Of a stretch of 64,000 nucleotides of DNA, positions 10,801 to 18,437 are shown in pieces. Source of the DNA: Budorcas taxicolor (taxonomy: Eukaryota > Chordata > Mammalia > Artiodactyla > Bovidae). The position numbers were made by a program, and so were the translations under genes. Every line of letters begins with the position of its first letter. Position 1 is the first letter of the stretch. The notes beneath the pieces are model-generated. The model did not search any database, was not told the origin of the DNA, and worked only from the letters and a program-made list of their open reading frames with translations. The stretch lies in the NCBI RefSeq assembly GCF_023091745.1, contig NC_068915.1:36944001-37008000 (forward strand), in the 5' to 3' direction.

Positions 10801-12752
10801 TGATCTTATTCTTTTCAGCGATTTACTTTTCAAACTGTGCAGCAAGAAAAAAAATTTCCAAAGATGCATACAGTCATAGAAGTAGAGCCTGGTACCTCAT
10901 TGCTGGAGAAGAATTTGGCTTTAAGGATCACATTGTCCCTTCCACTTTAAGGGGATCAGGATATACCACCCCAAAGCATGCCACTTTGGCATAAGGATGA
11001 TTTTGAGCTGAAGGCAACTGAGAATCAACAGATGCAGGAAGAGTTCTCTGCCTTTCCCTATCAACTTAAAAACATAAATGTGGCATGAATTTCTCCTGTG
11101 AAGGTATACCCGCCTCCCCCTTTCATACCAGGAAGAGAAAAGTGACTCATCACCAGAGTTGGTACTGAGATAAGACTGCATAAATAGCCTTAAGTAAAAT
11201 AACCCTTAAATTTCATTAGTTTCCCCCATATATTTCAAAATCATTTTTCCACAATTGATCATTCCTCAAAACCCAACCCCCCTACTCTTTGTTAAATGGC
11301 ACATAAGCTCCTAAGTCTAACCCCTTCTTTTCTGTGAACTCCTGTGCACATATTAATAAAGCTATAAGGTTTTTTCCCTCCTTAACCTGCCTTTGTCAAT
11401 TTAGTTCACAGGTCCTCAGGACAGAACTAAGGGTAGAACTAAGGGTAGAGGAAAAGTTTCCCCCCCCCCCCAGACATAATTCTTGGCATTTAAGTAAATA
11501 ACCAGAAATGTGACATTACTTACAATAAAGTCAATCATAGTATTATTTACAAAAGCCCCTGATGGGGAAAAAACAAATTTCTCCAAAAGGAGAATAGTTG
11601 TACTGTCAAAGCCTAGAACATTATGCAACAATTCAAAATCTATTTTAAATAGATTATAATATAGTATAGATTATAATATAATATCATATAATATAATAAA
11701 AGGGCAATGTTTGTGATATTATGCTTGATGAAGAACACAACTTACAAAGTTATATAAATCTGCATGCTGCTGCTAAGTCGCTGCAGTTGTGTCCGACTCT
11801 GTGCGACCCCATAGACGGCAGCCACCAGGCTCCCCCGTCCCTGGGATTCTCCAGGCAAGAACACTAGAGTGGGTTGTCATTTCCTTCTCCAATGCATGAA
11901 AGTGAAAAGTGAAAGTGAAGTTGCTCAGTCGTGTCCGACTCAGTGACCCCATGGACTGTAGCCCACCAGGCTCCTCCGTCCATGGGATTTTCCAGGCAAT
12001 AGTACTGGAGTGGGTTGCCATTGCCTTCTCCAGTAAATCTGCATATACAAACCTTATAAATACATAATTTTATAAAGATTAAATATGTAATAGAAAAAAA
12101 GGCAAAAAAGAAATGCATCAAAATGTAAGTTGTCTTTGGGTGTTAGACTAATAAGCGATTTCTTTTCTTGTGTTTCTACAATAATCAATACTAGCAAAGT
12201 ACTAGTATACATTATTTTAAGGGTATTTCGGAAGGAGTTACAGTGTTCAAACCACAAACCACGTTTGGAAGGTCACTCTGTTCCAGATAGGTGCGCATAG
12301 GTAAGGACTGGTCTCAAAAGGCATCTCTGTTCACAGGAACGCGGTCCAGTTTAGTTCTGCTCTGTTTCCTTTTGAAGATAAGACTACTGGAAACCGAAAC
12401 AAACCTGAGGCGCGAGCAGGAAACGAAACTGATGGACCTGCGCTTCCGCAGCGCGGAACCCTGTTCACCTGTCGCCTGTGGTCCAGCAGACCCACGGCTC
12501 CAGCACCGCCACCCGCCTGACCCCTTGCCCCGCATCTGAGTCCAGGAGCTCACCTGGCTGCTCCCCGCGCGGCGTGCCTTTCCGGCCCAGCTGGCCTCGG
12601 CTGTTGTCCCCGCACGACTGGACTGTGCCGTCGCTCAGCAGCAGTAGCGAGTGATGCTCCCCACTGGCCGCCTGCAGTAACGTGTTGCCGCCAGCAACCA
12701 CCTGCCGCTCCCGCAGCGGCCTTCGGCGGCCAGCGCGCCAGCAGAAGTACAT
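1528..12752 (-). CDS. HERC6: HERC6, 5' part (coding exons 1-8, RCC1-like domain)
   Basis: This is the N-terminal half of HERC6, a large cytosolic HECT-type E3 ligase. Eight exons read on the minus strand: 12752-12554, 10130-9971, 8190-8114, 6830-6603, 4909-4815, 3700-3573, 2349-2213 and 1595-1528. They join without a stop into 364 codons, and every junction is AG/GT with matching phase. The translation starts MYFCW and carries repeated RCC1-blade motifs such as [45 protein letters not shown] and [12 protein letters not shown], the pattern of HERC5/HERC6. The MYFCW start and near-identity to what I recall of human HERC6 favour HERC6 over HERC5. The family role is known: the RCC1-like propeller precedes a HECT domain, and family members conjugate ubiquitin or ISG15 after interferon induction. 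The hinge and HECT exons lie off the left edge. I see no truncation or frameshift. Confidence 0.95.
1888..1996 (+). mobile_element. Very short L1 3'-end insertion with 16-bp target-site duplication
   Basis: About 76 bp of ruminant L1 3' terminus (1905-1980, ending in an A-rich AAATAAA tract) is flanked by perfect 16-bp direct repeats AAAAGTGTGCTATTCT at 1889-1904 and 1981-1996. It lies in HERC6 intron 7. Confidence 0.8.
2213..2349 (-). CDS. HERC6: HERC6 coding exon 7 (residues 296-341)
   Basis: The exon encodes [19 protein letters not shown] followed by a less conserved loop and VSCLISAN. This is the penultimate blade of the RCC1-like domain. The acceptor is TTCTGCAG at 2351-2350 and the donor AATG|GTATGA at 2212-2211. 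It is 137 nt, phase 2 to phase 1. Confidence 0.93.
2662..2938 (-). mobile_element. Bov-A2 SINE
   Basis: The plus strand begins CTGCTGCTGCTAAGTCGCTTCAG, the reverse complement of the Bov-A2 tail, followed by two Bov-A monomers. It lies in HERC6 intron 6. Confidence 0.9.
2945..3172 (+). mobile_element. Ruminant L1 3' UTR end
   Basis: The sequence runs from GGGATAAATTAGGAG through TATAGCACAGGAAATTC and TTTGCTGTATAGCAAAAACT to AATCAACTATACTCCAATAAAAA. This is the typical ruminant L1 3' terminus, 5'-truncated. Confidence 0.85.
3573..3700 (-). CDS. HERC6: HERC6 coding exon 6 (residues 254-295)
   Basis: The exon encodes [20 protein letters not shown] and GLVSQIDCG, another RCC1 blade. The acceptor follows a strong polypyrimidine run (TTAACAG, AG at 3702-3701). 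The donor is GAAG|GTAATA at 3572-3571. It is 128 nt, entered in phase 0 and left in phase 2. Confidence 0.94.
4643..4755 (+). mobile_element. CHR-type tRNA-Glu SINE
   Basis: GGGAATTCCCTGATGGTCCAGTGATTGG through GATCCCACAAGCCACAAGG is the cetartiodactyl CHR SINE. It runs directly into a TC microsatellite next to HERC6 exon 5. Confidence 0.8.
4756..4797 (+). repeat. (TC)21 microsatellite
   Basis: There are 42 bp of uninterrupted TC repeats. Read on the HERC6 strand this is (GA)21, starting about 17 bp after the exon 5 donor. Confidence 0.97.
4815..4909 (-). CDS. HERC6: HERC6 coding exon 5 (residues 222-253)
   Basis: The exon encodes [15 protein letters not shown] and HTAVLTQ, the end of an RCC1 blade. 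The acceptor is TTCCACAG at 4911-4910 and the donor CCAG|GTAAAC at 4814-4813. It leaves in phase 0. A 42-bp GA/TC microsatellite and a CHR SINE begin only about 16 bp into the following intron. Confidence 0.94.
5320..5521 (-). mobile_element. Bov-tA SINE
   Basis: The reverse complement of a Bov-tA: the Bov-A part first, then the tRNA-Glu-derived head ending in CCACCAGGGAAGCC. It lies in HERC6 intron 4. Confidence 0.9.
5840..6048 (+). mobile_element. Bov-tA SINE
   Basis: The element reads from GCTCAGGGGTAAAGAATCC through GGTTCGATCCCTG to GACTGAGCACAC, diverged from consensus. It sits inside the interrupted MER5-like element. Confidence 0.85.
6235..6465 (+). mobile_element. MLT1-like (ERVL-MaLR) LTR fragment
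   Basis: CCATGAGATAATACATTTATGTTGTTTGAAGCCACTAGATTTGTGGTGATTTGTTACAG follows the MLT1 3' pattern (TAATAAATGTTTGTTGTTTTAAGCCACTAAG), with a polyA stretch after it. Confidence 0.65.
6603..6830 (-). CDS. HERC6: HERC6 coding exon 4 (residues 146-221)
   Basis: At 228 nt this is the largest internal exon in the window. It encodes [33 protein letters not shown] and [15 protein letters not shown], one full RCC1 blade and the start of another. The acceptor is TTTTGCAG at 6832-6831 and the donor CCAG|GTAACG at 6602-6601. It is in phase 1 at both ends. Confidence 0.95.
7030..7860 (+). repeat. L2 LINE, long fragment with 3' end
   Basis: The region has CTTGGAGTCGTCCTTGACTCC, then CTCACTTCCCC, then a 3' end with TTCACTGCTATATCC and GGCACTCAATAAATACTTG. 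This is the L2 3' order in plus orientation, in HERC6 intron 3. Confidence 0.8.
8114..8190 (-). CDS. HERC6: HERC6 coding exon 3 (residues 120-145)
   Basis: This short 77-nt exon encodes [20 protein letters not shown], the VxCGxxHSLAL signature of an RCC1 blade. The acceptor is TTATAG at 8192-8191 and the donor GAAG|GTAAAA at 8113-8112. It enters in phase 2 and leaves in phase 1. It has no long open frame around it and shows only by its splice sites and its fit to the neighbouring exons. Confidence 0.92.
8600..8946 (+). mobile_element. BovB LINE 3' end
   Basis: The 5'-truncated copy reads from GAGTCCCTTGGACTGCAAGG through GGACAGGGAGGCCTGGC to the terminal GACTGAGCAACTGAACTGAACTGA. It encodes only the C-terminal tail of the BovB ORF. 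It lies in HERC6 intron 2. Confidence 0.93.
8947..9815. other. No gene recognised (HERC6 intron 2)
   Basis: Diverged sequence, possibly including an old LTR or DNA transposon between 9240 and 9700. I could not classify it. No splice-compatible coding segment matching HERC6 was found. Confidence 0.5.
9820..9965 (+). repeat. L2 LINE 3' end
   Basis: CTGTCTCCTTCCCTC, TTATAGTTATCTTTGGACCC and TTGCATGGTGCCTGGCACATGAAACTC match the L2 3' end. It abuts the HERC6 exon 2 donor side. Confidence 0.6.
9971..10130 (-). CDS. HERC6: HERC6 coding exon 2 (residues 67-119)
   Basis: The acceptor is CCTAAAG with AG at 10132-10131. The exon encodes [12 protein letters not shown] and [17 protein letters not shown], a complete RCC1 blade that is almost invariant between mammals in my recall. 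The donor is CTAA|GTACGT at 9970-9969. The exon is 160 nt, entered in phase 1 and left in phase 2. Confidence 0.94.
10920..11460 (+). mobile_element. Old solo LTR-like element
   Basis: The sequence has an LTR-like layout: GGATATACCACCCCAAAGCATGCC, a middle region, then TTAATAAAGCTATAAGG (polyadenylation signal near 11353) and TTTGTCAATTTAGTTCACAGG. Family uncertain, and no coding remains flank it. It lies in HERC6 intron 1. Confidence 0.5.
11640..11700. repeat. AT-rich low-complexity tract
   Basis: Overlapping ATTATAATATA-type units with almost no G or C, within HERC6 intron 1. Confidence 0.8.
11766..12033 (-). mobile_element. Bov-A2 SINE
   Basis: The plus strand starts CTGCTGCTAAGTCGCTGCAG and carries two Bov-A monomers joined by the GAAAGTGAAAAGTGAAAGTGAAG linker. 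It lies in HERC6 intron 1, about 350 bp from the ISRE pair. Confidence 0.9.
12390..12400 (+). promoter_or_regulatory. ISRE-like element in HERC6 intron 1
   Basis: GAAACCGAAAC matches the ISRE/IRF core GAAANNGAAAC exactly. It is immediately followed by a further AAAC. It lies about 150-160 bp downstream of the exon 1 donor, so it is intronic. ISREs work in either orientation. HERC6 is a known interferon-stimulated gene, so ISGF3 or IRF binding is a reasonable inference. Confidence 0.65.
12419..12430 (+). promoter_or_regulatory. Second ISRE/EICE-like element in HERC6 intron 1
   Basis: GGAAACGAAACT fits GGAANNGAAACT, an ISRE with one variant base that is also the ETS-IRF composite (EICE) pattern. 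It is 18 bp nearer exon 1 than the perfect ISRE core. It contains a CpG within the spacer. Confidence 0.55.
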
Positions 12753-12980
12753 CGCGTTCCCGCGCCCCTGCCGCCTGCCGAATCTGTGAGCTCTGCCAGC
12801 CCAGCACCCAAAGGCTAGTGACGAGTGCGCGCTGATACTCAGAAAACCCGAGGCTGAGTGAGCCGCGCCTTAGCTGGTACCTCCCTGCGGTCCCTCCCTC
12901 TTCCTCCGTTCCCCAATCGTCTCCCTCCTCCCGCCTTCCCTTCCTCCCGCCAGTACCGACCTGAATGGCTTTCAAGAATT
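12440..12980 (-). promoter_or_regulatory. HERC6: HERC6 CpG-rich promoter and 5' UTR region
   Basis: The block around and upstream of exon 1 is the only markedly GC- and CpG-rich stretch in the window, and its flanks are AT-rich. It contains an inverted CCAAT box at 12913-12917 (CCAAT on the plus strand) and C-rich runs, and no TATA box is obvious. The exact transcription start cannot be set from sequence alone. An upstream ATG at 12975 opens a different frame overlapping exon 1 and matters only if transcription starts above it. Confidence 0.65.
12554..12752 (-). CDS. HERC6: HERC6 coding exon 1 (residues 1-66)
   Basis: The start codon is at 12752-12750 on the minus strand and has G at -3. The exon encodes MYFCW, an arginine-rich stretch, then [15 protein letters not shown] and the first RCC1 blade with [10 protein letters not shown]. 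It ends CAG|GTGAGC with the donor GT at 12553-12552, leaving one base for the next codon (phase 1). The exon is very GC-rich, as expected for a first exon in a CpG island. Confidence 0.95.
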
Positions 12981-13048
12981 AAACTTGAGCGCCAAGCTCA
13001 GAGGAGCAGATGAATGAAGCCTAAATTTTTATCCTAGCTAAACCCCTT

Positions 13049-13320
13049 CAGAGAAGGCAATGGCAACCCACTCCAGTACTATTGCCTGGAAAATCCCATG
13101 GATGGAGGAGCCTGGTAGGCTGCAGTCCATGGGGTCGCTAAGAGTAGGACACGACTGAGCGACTTCACTTTCACTTCTCATTTTCATGCATTGGAGAAGG
13201 AAATGGCAAACCACTCCAGTGTTCTTGCCTGGAGAATCCCAGGGACCGGGGAGCCTGGTGGGCTGCCGTTTATGGGGTCGCAGAGAGTCGGACACGATTG
13301 AAGCGACTTAGTAGCAACAG
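13049..13320 (+). mobile_element. Bov-A2 SINE upstream of HERC6
   Basis: It runs from GAGAAGGCAATGGCAACCC to GAAGCGACTTAGTAGCAACA and contains both monomers and the TTCACTTTCACTT linker. It is flanked by AGCTAAACC repeats at both ends. Confidence 0.9.
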
Positions 13321-13478
13321 CTAAACCACTTAATGGAGAAGGAAATGGCAACTCACTCCAGTATTCTTACCTGAAGAATCCCATGGACGGAGGACCCTGG
13401 TGGGCTACAGTCCATGCGGTGGCAAAGAGTTGGACACGACTGAGCGACTTCACTTTTACTTTCACTTTAAACCACTTA
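13321..13478 (+). mobile_element. Bov-A monomer with 12-bp target-site duplication
   Basis: A single Bov-A monomer (about 13333-13466) lies between perfect repeats TAAACCACTTAA at 13321-13332 and 13467-13478. It is a separate insertion from the Bov-A2 beside it. Confidence 0.8.
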
Positions 13479-13552
13479 AACGCTGTGTGACTCTGGGCAA
13501 GTTACTTAACTAATCTGTGTCTCAGCTATCATATCTATGAAATGTAGACAGT
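13479..13552 (+). repeat. MIR fragment
   Basis: CTGTGTGACTCTGGGCAAGTTACTTAAC followed by CTGTGTCTCAGCTATCATATCTATGAAATG matches MIR. The BovB at 13553 truncates it. Confidence 0.7.
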
Positions 13553-13967
13553 TCAGTTCAATTCAGTTCAGTCACTCAGTCATGTCCTACTCTTTGCGAC
13601 CCCATGAATCGCAGCCCTCCAGGCCTCCCTGTCTGTCACCAACTCCCGGAGTTCACTGAAACCCATGTCCATTGAGTCGGTGATGCAATCCAACCATCTC
13701 ATCCTTTGTCGTCCCCTTCTCCTCCTGCCCTCAATCTTTCCCAACATCAGGGTCTTTTCAAATGAGTCAGCTCTTCACATCAGGTGGCCAAAGTATTGGA
13801 GTTTCAGCTTCAACATCAGTCCTGCCAAGGAACATTCAGGACTGGTCTCCTTTACGATGGACTGGTTGGATCTCCTTGCAGTCCAAGGGACTCTCAAGAG
13901 TCTTCTCCAGCACCACAGTTCAAAAGCGTCAACTCTTCAGTGCTCAGCTTTCTTTATAGTCCAACTC
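13553..13967 (-). mobile_element. BovB LINE 3' end
   Basis: The plus strand starts CAGTTCAGTTCAATTCAG and runs antisense through GGCCTCCCTGTCTGTCACC and TTCAAAAGCGTC to a 5' break near 13967. It is an older, diverged copy. Confidence 0.9.
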
Positions 13968-14084
13968 AATACAGCAAATCTAATGTGTTAGAATAACGTA
14001 ACAGATAATACAGCATGTTAATGTCTAGAGCACTTACAAAAGTATCTTCGTGTCAGTCCTCATCAAAACTGTTTTTGGCACTGG

Positions 14085-14400
14085 AAATGCAAAGTCCTCA
14101 TGGTGCTTACATTCTTTTGTTTATAAACAGATAAATATTTTGTATAATGTCAAGTGGCAACATGAAAAATAAAACAGGAATAGAGGGTGAGGACAGATGG
14201 CACTAGCATTTTTTAAAATAAGGTATCAGGGAAGACCTCTCTGATGAAGTGACATCTGAGCAGAGTCAAGGGGATGTGGGAAGTGAGGGAATGAGTCATG
14301 CTTACATCTAAGGGTGGAGGGTGAAGTGGAGCATCTGGAGGCTTCTGAACAGAGAAAGGATATGACCTAACTTTAGTGTCAAAATAATTATTCTGGCTAC
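14085..14400 (-). repeat. L2 LINE, antisense
   Basis: TCCTCATGGTGCTTACATTC and GGGAAGACCTCTCTGATGAAGTGACATC are reverse complements of the L2 3' end and the core before it. Confidence 0.65.
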
Positions 14401-14970
14401 CATGTAGAAAATAATAGAACAGAAATAGAAAAGCCAGCTAGGGGAGGCTACTGTCAGGGTACATGATAGAAGGATGATGCTGAGTGCAAGACTAAGGTGA
14501 CATCCAAGAGGGGAAAAAGAAGACATGATCATATTCAAAATGTTTTAAAAGCCAGCGTCTACAGAGTGGCTGATGAATTGGAAGTGAGAGGAAAGAAGTA
14601 AAGGGATTAGGATTACCTGAAGGTTGGTCTGAGCAACTGAGGTGAAAGGTGGTACGCTTTACTACAGTGGGGATATCGAGAAAGGCACCAGTTTGGGACT
14701 GATGGATCAGGAGTCCCGTCTGGTAATAACTGTGAGATGCTTGTTATACAAGGAGGCAATAAAATCAGTCATTCTGGAATTGTGGAGAGAAGTAGAGGTG
14801 GTCGCACAACTGGGAGTCATCAGCGTACAAATGATAGTTAAAGCCAGAAGACTGAATGAGATCACCCGGAGAAAAGTGTGTAAAGCATGGAACAGATGAC
14901 TGATCCTGGGAAGAAAACCAGGAAGGGGAGTGTGCACAAGCAAGTGAAGAATCAGGGAATGATTAACTCT
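14400..14970. repeat. Old mammalian interspersed repeat, family uncertain
   Basis: AAAATAATTATTCTGGCTACCATGTAG and GGAGTCATCAGCGTACAAATGATAGTTAAAGCC resemble a widely dispersed old mammalian repeat. Open frames here look fortuitous. Confidence 0.4.
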
Positions 14971-15029
14971 GTCAGTTGCTTTTTGAGCAAGGTAAAGTGT
15001 TGATCTTTAGATTTGGCGAAATGGAAGTC

Positions 15030-15485
15030 ATTGCTAACCATCAGCATTAGCCATCATCTGCATTATTTTATTTTTATGACAACATCCATTTTATACTCTC
15101 AGCTCACCTCTCTTTACTACTACATTTTAAGTTCTCTAAAAATGACAATAAATGTTATTTTTTTTCCTACCTCAATAATGTCTAGCTCATATTAGAGGCT
15201 AATGAGTATGTATTAGACAAATGGATTAATGAGTGGTGATTTCATACTTTTGGTTCCATTTTATTGCATGCCATATATAACCTTTCTCTGAATAGTGATT
15301 TCCTAAATGTTTATCACTTTCCTCAGGCATAAGACACCAAGTCCTCATGTTGTTTCTTTTTTTAAAAAAGAAATCTACTGGAGAACTAAACTGTAAATGT
15401 ATCATTTTATGTCCCTACCATCTAGCACAGTATGTGTCACTTAAAAACAGCTCAATAAATGTTAGTGAGATAGTGAATAAACTAA
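15030..15485 (+). repeat. L2-like 3' end
   Basis: CTAAACTGTAAATG, CCCTACCATCTAGCACAGTATGTG and CAGCTCAATAAATGTTAGTGAG resemble a diverged L2 3' end. The upstream part is less certain. Confidence 0.5.
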
Positions 15486-15689
15486 AGAAATTGAGAACAT
15501 TTGAGAAAGATATATTTCTCAATTAGTCTGTGTTCATGCACTTGAAAATAGTATTTAGCGCCTATTTACTGAATGTTTACCAAGTGTTGGCTACTTTAAA
15601 TAAAATATCTAACTCTTTCACCAGCTTTTCTTAGTTAAGTTTCTTCTGGCTGCAAGTGACAGAAAATATGACCTAAGCTTGCTTAAGCA

Positions 15690-16015
15690 AAAGGGAAATT
15701 TACTGGTAAATTGTATTGTTATTCAAAAACATTCACTGTCCCTCTGCACACTATGGCATCAAGCTTGAGTATGTGAATTTGTTCTGGCCAATGCCATGTA
15801 AGCAGGAAGCATATGCCAGGCAGATGGTTTAAAAGCCAGTACTTATTTTCCCTACTCTCTTTTCCGTCTATTACAACAACTGGTGATTTTCCAAATAGAA
15901 ATTCCTCCATCATCCTGAGTCCCAGATCAAAAATAATCTAGCAGAGTTGCAGCCATTCTATGGAGCATAAGAGAGAAACAAATCTTTGTTGTTGTAAGCC
16001 CCTAAGCTTTTTATT
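15690..16015 (+). mobile_element. MLT1-like LTR fragment
   Basis: CCAATGCCATGTAAGCAGGAAG, then TTGTTGTTGTAAGCCCCTAAGCTTTT matches the MLT1 end. A T-rich tract follows. Confidence 0.6.
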
Positions 16016-16271
16016 TTTTTTTTTTCTTTTGGGAGGGCGGTGTTTATTATTGCACAGAGAACATAACTTAGCCTCTTCTGAAGTTCACATTATTGAAAAG
16101 TCCATCAGCCTAGCTGGTTTGGGGAAGTACTGTCAACAAGGGCTCATACAATGTTCAAGTGATTCCATTTCTCTGTATCTCTTGCTATGAAGGCTTCATC
16201 TTTGGGCCCCAACCACTGTAGTGCACAGTTCCAGAATCTCCTCTGAGGTGGCAAGAGGGTTATAGCAGCTC

Positions 16272-16625
16272 TAGAGTCCCTTGGACTGTAAGGAGATCCA
16301 ACCAGTCCATTCTAAAGGAGATCAGCCCTGGGATTTCTTTGGAAGGAATGATGCTAAAGCTGAGACTCCAGTACTTTGGCCACCTCACGCGAAGAGTTGA
16401 CTCATTGGAAAAGACTCTGATGCTGGGAGGGATTGGGGGTAGGAGGAGAAGGGGACGACAGAGGATGAGATGGCTGGTTGGCATCACCGATTCGATGGAC
16501 ATGAGTTTGAGTGAACTCCGGGAGTTGGTGATGGACAGGCAGGCCTGGCATGCTGCAATTTATGGGGTCGCAAAGAGTTGAACAGGACTGAGTGACTGAA
16601 CTGAACTGAACTGAACTGAACTGAA
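16272..16625 (+). mobile_element. BovB LINE 3' end
   Basis: It runs from GAGTCCCTTGGACTGTAAGG to six tandem ACTGA units at the 3' end. It is 5'-truncated. Confidence 0.93.
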
Positions 16626-16740
16626 ACTTTGTATCCAGCTTTCAGCTTCACAGCCTGTGGAGAATCCGCTCACAAACAAAAGCCTCGGGGTTTGGCCATA
16701 ATACTCTCAATGGACAGATTTGGATCACGTGTCCATCCCT

Positions 16741-17010
16741 GTGGAGAAGGCAATGGCAGCCCACTCCAGTACTATTGCCTGGAAAATCCCATGGACGGAA
16801 GAGCCTGGGAGGCTGCAGTCCATAGGGTTGCTAAGAGTTGGACATGACTGAGCAGCTTCACTTTCACTTTTCACTTTCATGCATTGGAGAAGGAAATGGC
16901 AACCCACTCCAGTGTTCTTGCCTGGAGAATCCGAGGGATGGGGGAGCCTGGCAGGCTGCCATCTCTGGGGTCGCACAGAGTCGGACACGACTGAAGCAAC
17001 TTAGCAGCGA
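16741..17010 (+). mobile_element. Bov-A2 SINE
   Basis: Two Bov-A monomers in plus orientation, from GTGGAGAAGGCAATGGCAG to GAAGCAACTTAGCAGCG. Confidence 0.9.
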
Positions 17011-17164
17011 TCCATCCCTGGGCCAATGAGATCTGCCTGTTGGAAGCTCATGCGTGCTCACAATCTGAGAGTGAAGAGTAGGTGGATTCCAAAATGAAAG
17101 TTGACTGTGTTGCTGGAAGAAGTGGAGGATGGATGCCAAGGAGATTAGCAACAGGGATTCTCTA

Positions 17165-17310
17165 CATCAATCATGTAAACTAAGTAGTATTATTATTCCC
17201 ATTTTTTAGGTAAGGAATCAAGTCTCAGAGAGTTTTGGTAACTTGTTTGTTGATAGCATGCATATAGATGGCAGGATTTTAACACTAGCCAATTTGATTA
17301 GAAAGCCTAT
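17165..17310 (-). repeat. MIR SINE, antisense
   Basis: TTATTCCCATTTTTTAGGTAAGGAATCAAGTCTCAGAGAG is the reverse complement of the MIR core. Confidence 0.7.
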
Positions 17311-17353
17311 TTAATTTCTACTATAACATACTTGTTGCTGGTTTGCTGGTTTA

Positions 17354-17552
17354 GACGCTAAGTCATGTCCAACTCTTGCAACCCCATAGACTGTAGCCTG
17401 CCAGGCTCCTCTGTCCATGGGATTCCCCAGGCAAGAATACTGGAGTGGGTTGCTATTTCCTTCTCCAGGGGATCTTCCCGACCCAGGGATCGCACCTGGG
17501 TGTCCTGCATTGCAGGCAGATTCCTTACCAACTTAGCTACGAGGGAAGCCCA
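17354..17552 (-). mobile_element. Bov-tA SINE
   Basis: The antisense Bov-A part is followed by the tRNA-Glu head ending in TAGCTACGAGGGAAGCCC. Confidence 0.9.
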
Positions 17553-17559
17553 TAACAAC

Positions 17560-18200
17560 ATACTTGTTGGCTTTTAACAAATCAACTGCCGTATATTTCC
17601 CCAGCAAAGGTGGGTTTGTTTGGAATCAGTGAAGAATTGCAATTCAGAGTCTGCAATCATGGTGCATCATGTGCAAATGCCCCCATGGCAAGCGAAGAAC
17701 AGTTCCATGGAGGAGAAAAGGAAGTTGGGAGGACTATAGTAAGCTAAGAGCCCATGGCTTTCATTGGCTGAGTCCTTTTTCTTCCTGCTGGGCTCTGCTA
17801 TGGTCCAGGGCCTGAGAGCTCCCCCTTCTGGTGTCCCAAGATATTTACTGAGGTTTCTATTTACTTTTTACACCTTTGAGTCCCTGATCTTTGGGCTCTC
17901 TTTGGGCTGATGGCACATCCTCACAGTCCTTCCATCTAGGCAATTTCAATTCATAGTGTATTCTTTCTTCCTGGCACACTCCTCCCCTGATTAACAGTTG
18001 CTGAAGGTTGTAGGCTCATATTAGCAACATCTCATTTTCTATACAGTCTGTATCCCCAGCATCCTACTCTACTTCAGTTATTTTGCGTATTTCGCGATAA
18101 TATCTCACATTATGTTTTCCTAAGAGTTACATGCAAAAAATATAGCTCTGATCATGCCATTTAACTGTTTTAATGGTTAGTGGCCTATTGCTCCAGAGGT
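17560..18200. other. No gene or repeat recognised
   Basis: Unclassified diverged sequence between two Bov-tA copies. Nothing coding was recognised. Confidence 0.5.
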
Positions 18201-18205
18201 GTACT

Positions 18206-18402
18206 TAGTTGCTCAGTCGTATCAGACTCTTTGTGACCCCATGGACTGTAGCCCACCAGGCTTCTCTGTCCATGGGGATTCTCCAGGTAAAAATACTGGA
18301 GTGGGTTGCCAGGCCCTCCTCCAGGGGATCTTTCCGACCCAGGGATTGAACCCAGGTCTCCCACGCTGCAAGTGGATTCTTTACCATCTGAACTACCAGT
18401 GA
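18206..18402 (-). mobile_element. Bov-tA SINE
   Basis: It reads antisense from GTTGCTCAGTCGTATCAGAC to CATCTGAACTACCAGTGAC. It lies just before the start of a long BovB copy. Confidence 0.9.
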
Positions 18403-18437
18403 CACAAAATTCTTTGTGTATAATTAAGGCCCTCCAA

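Noticed and set aside
12550..12975. A 141-codon minus-strand frame overlapping HERC6 exon 1
   Set aside because: It is in another frame from the HERC6 start, runs across the exon 1 donor into the intron and has a low-complexity Arg/Gly-rich composition. It is a GC-rich shadow, and at most an uORF if transcription starts above 12975.
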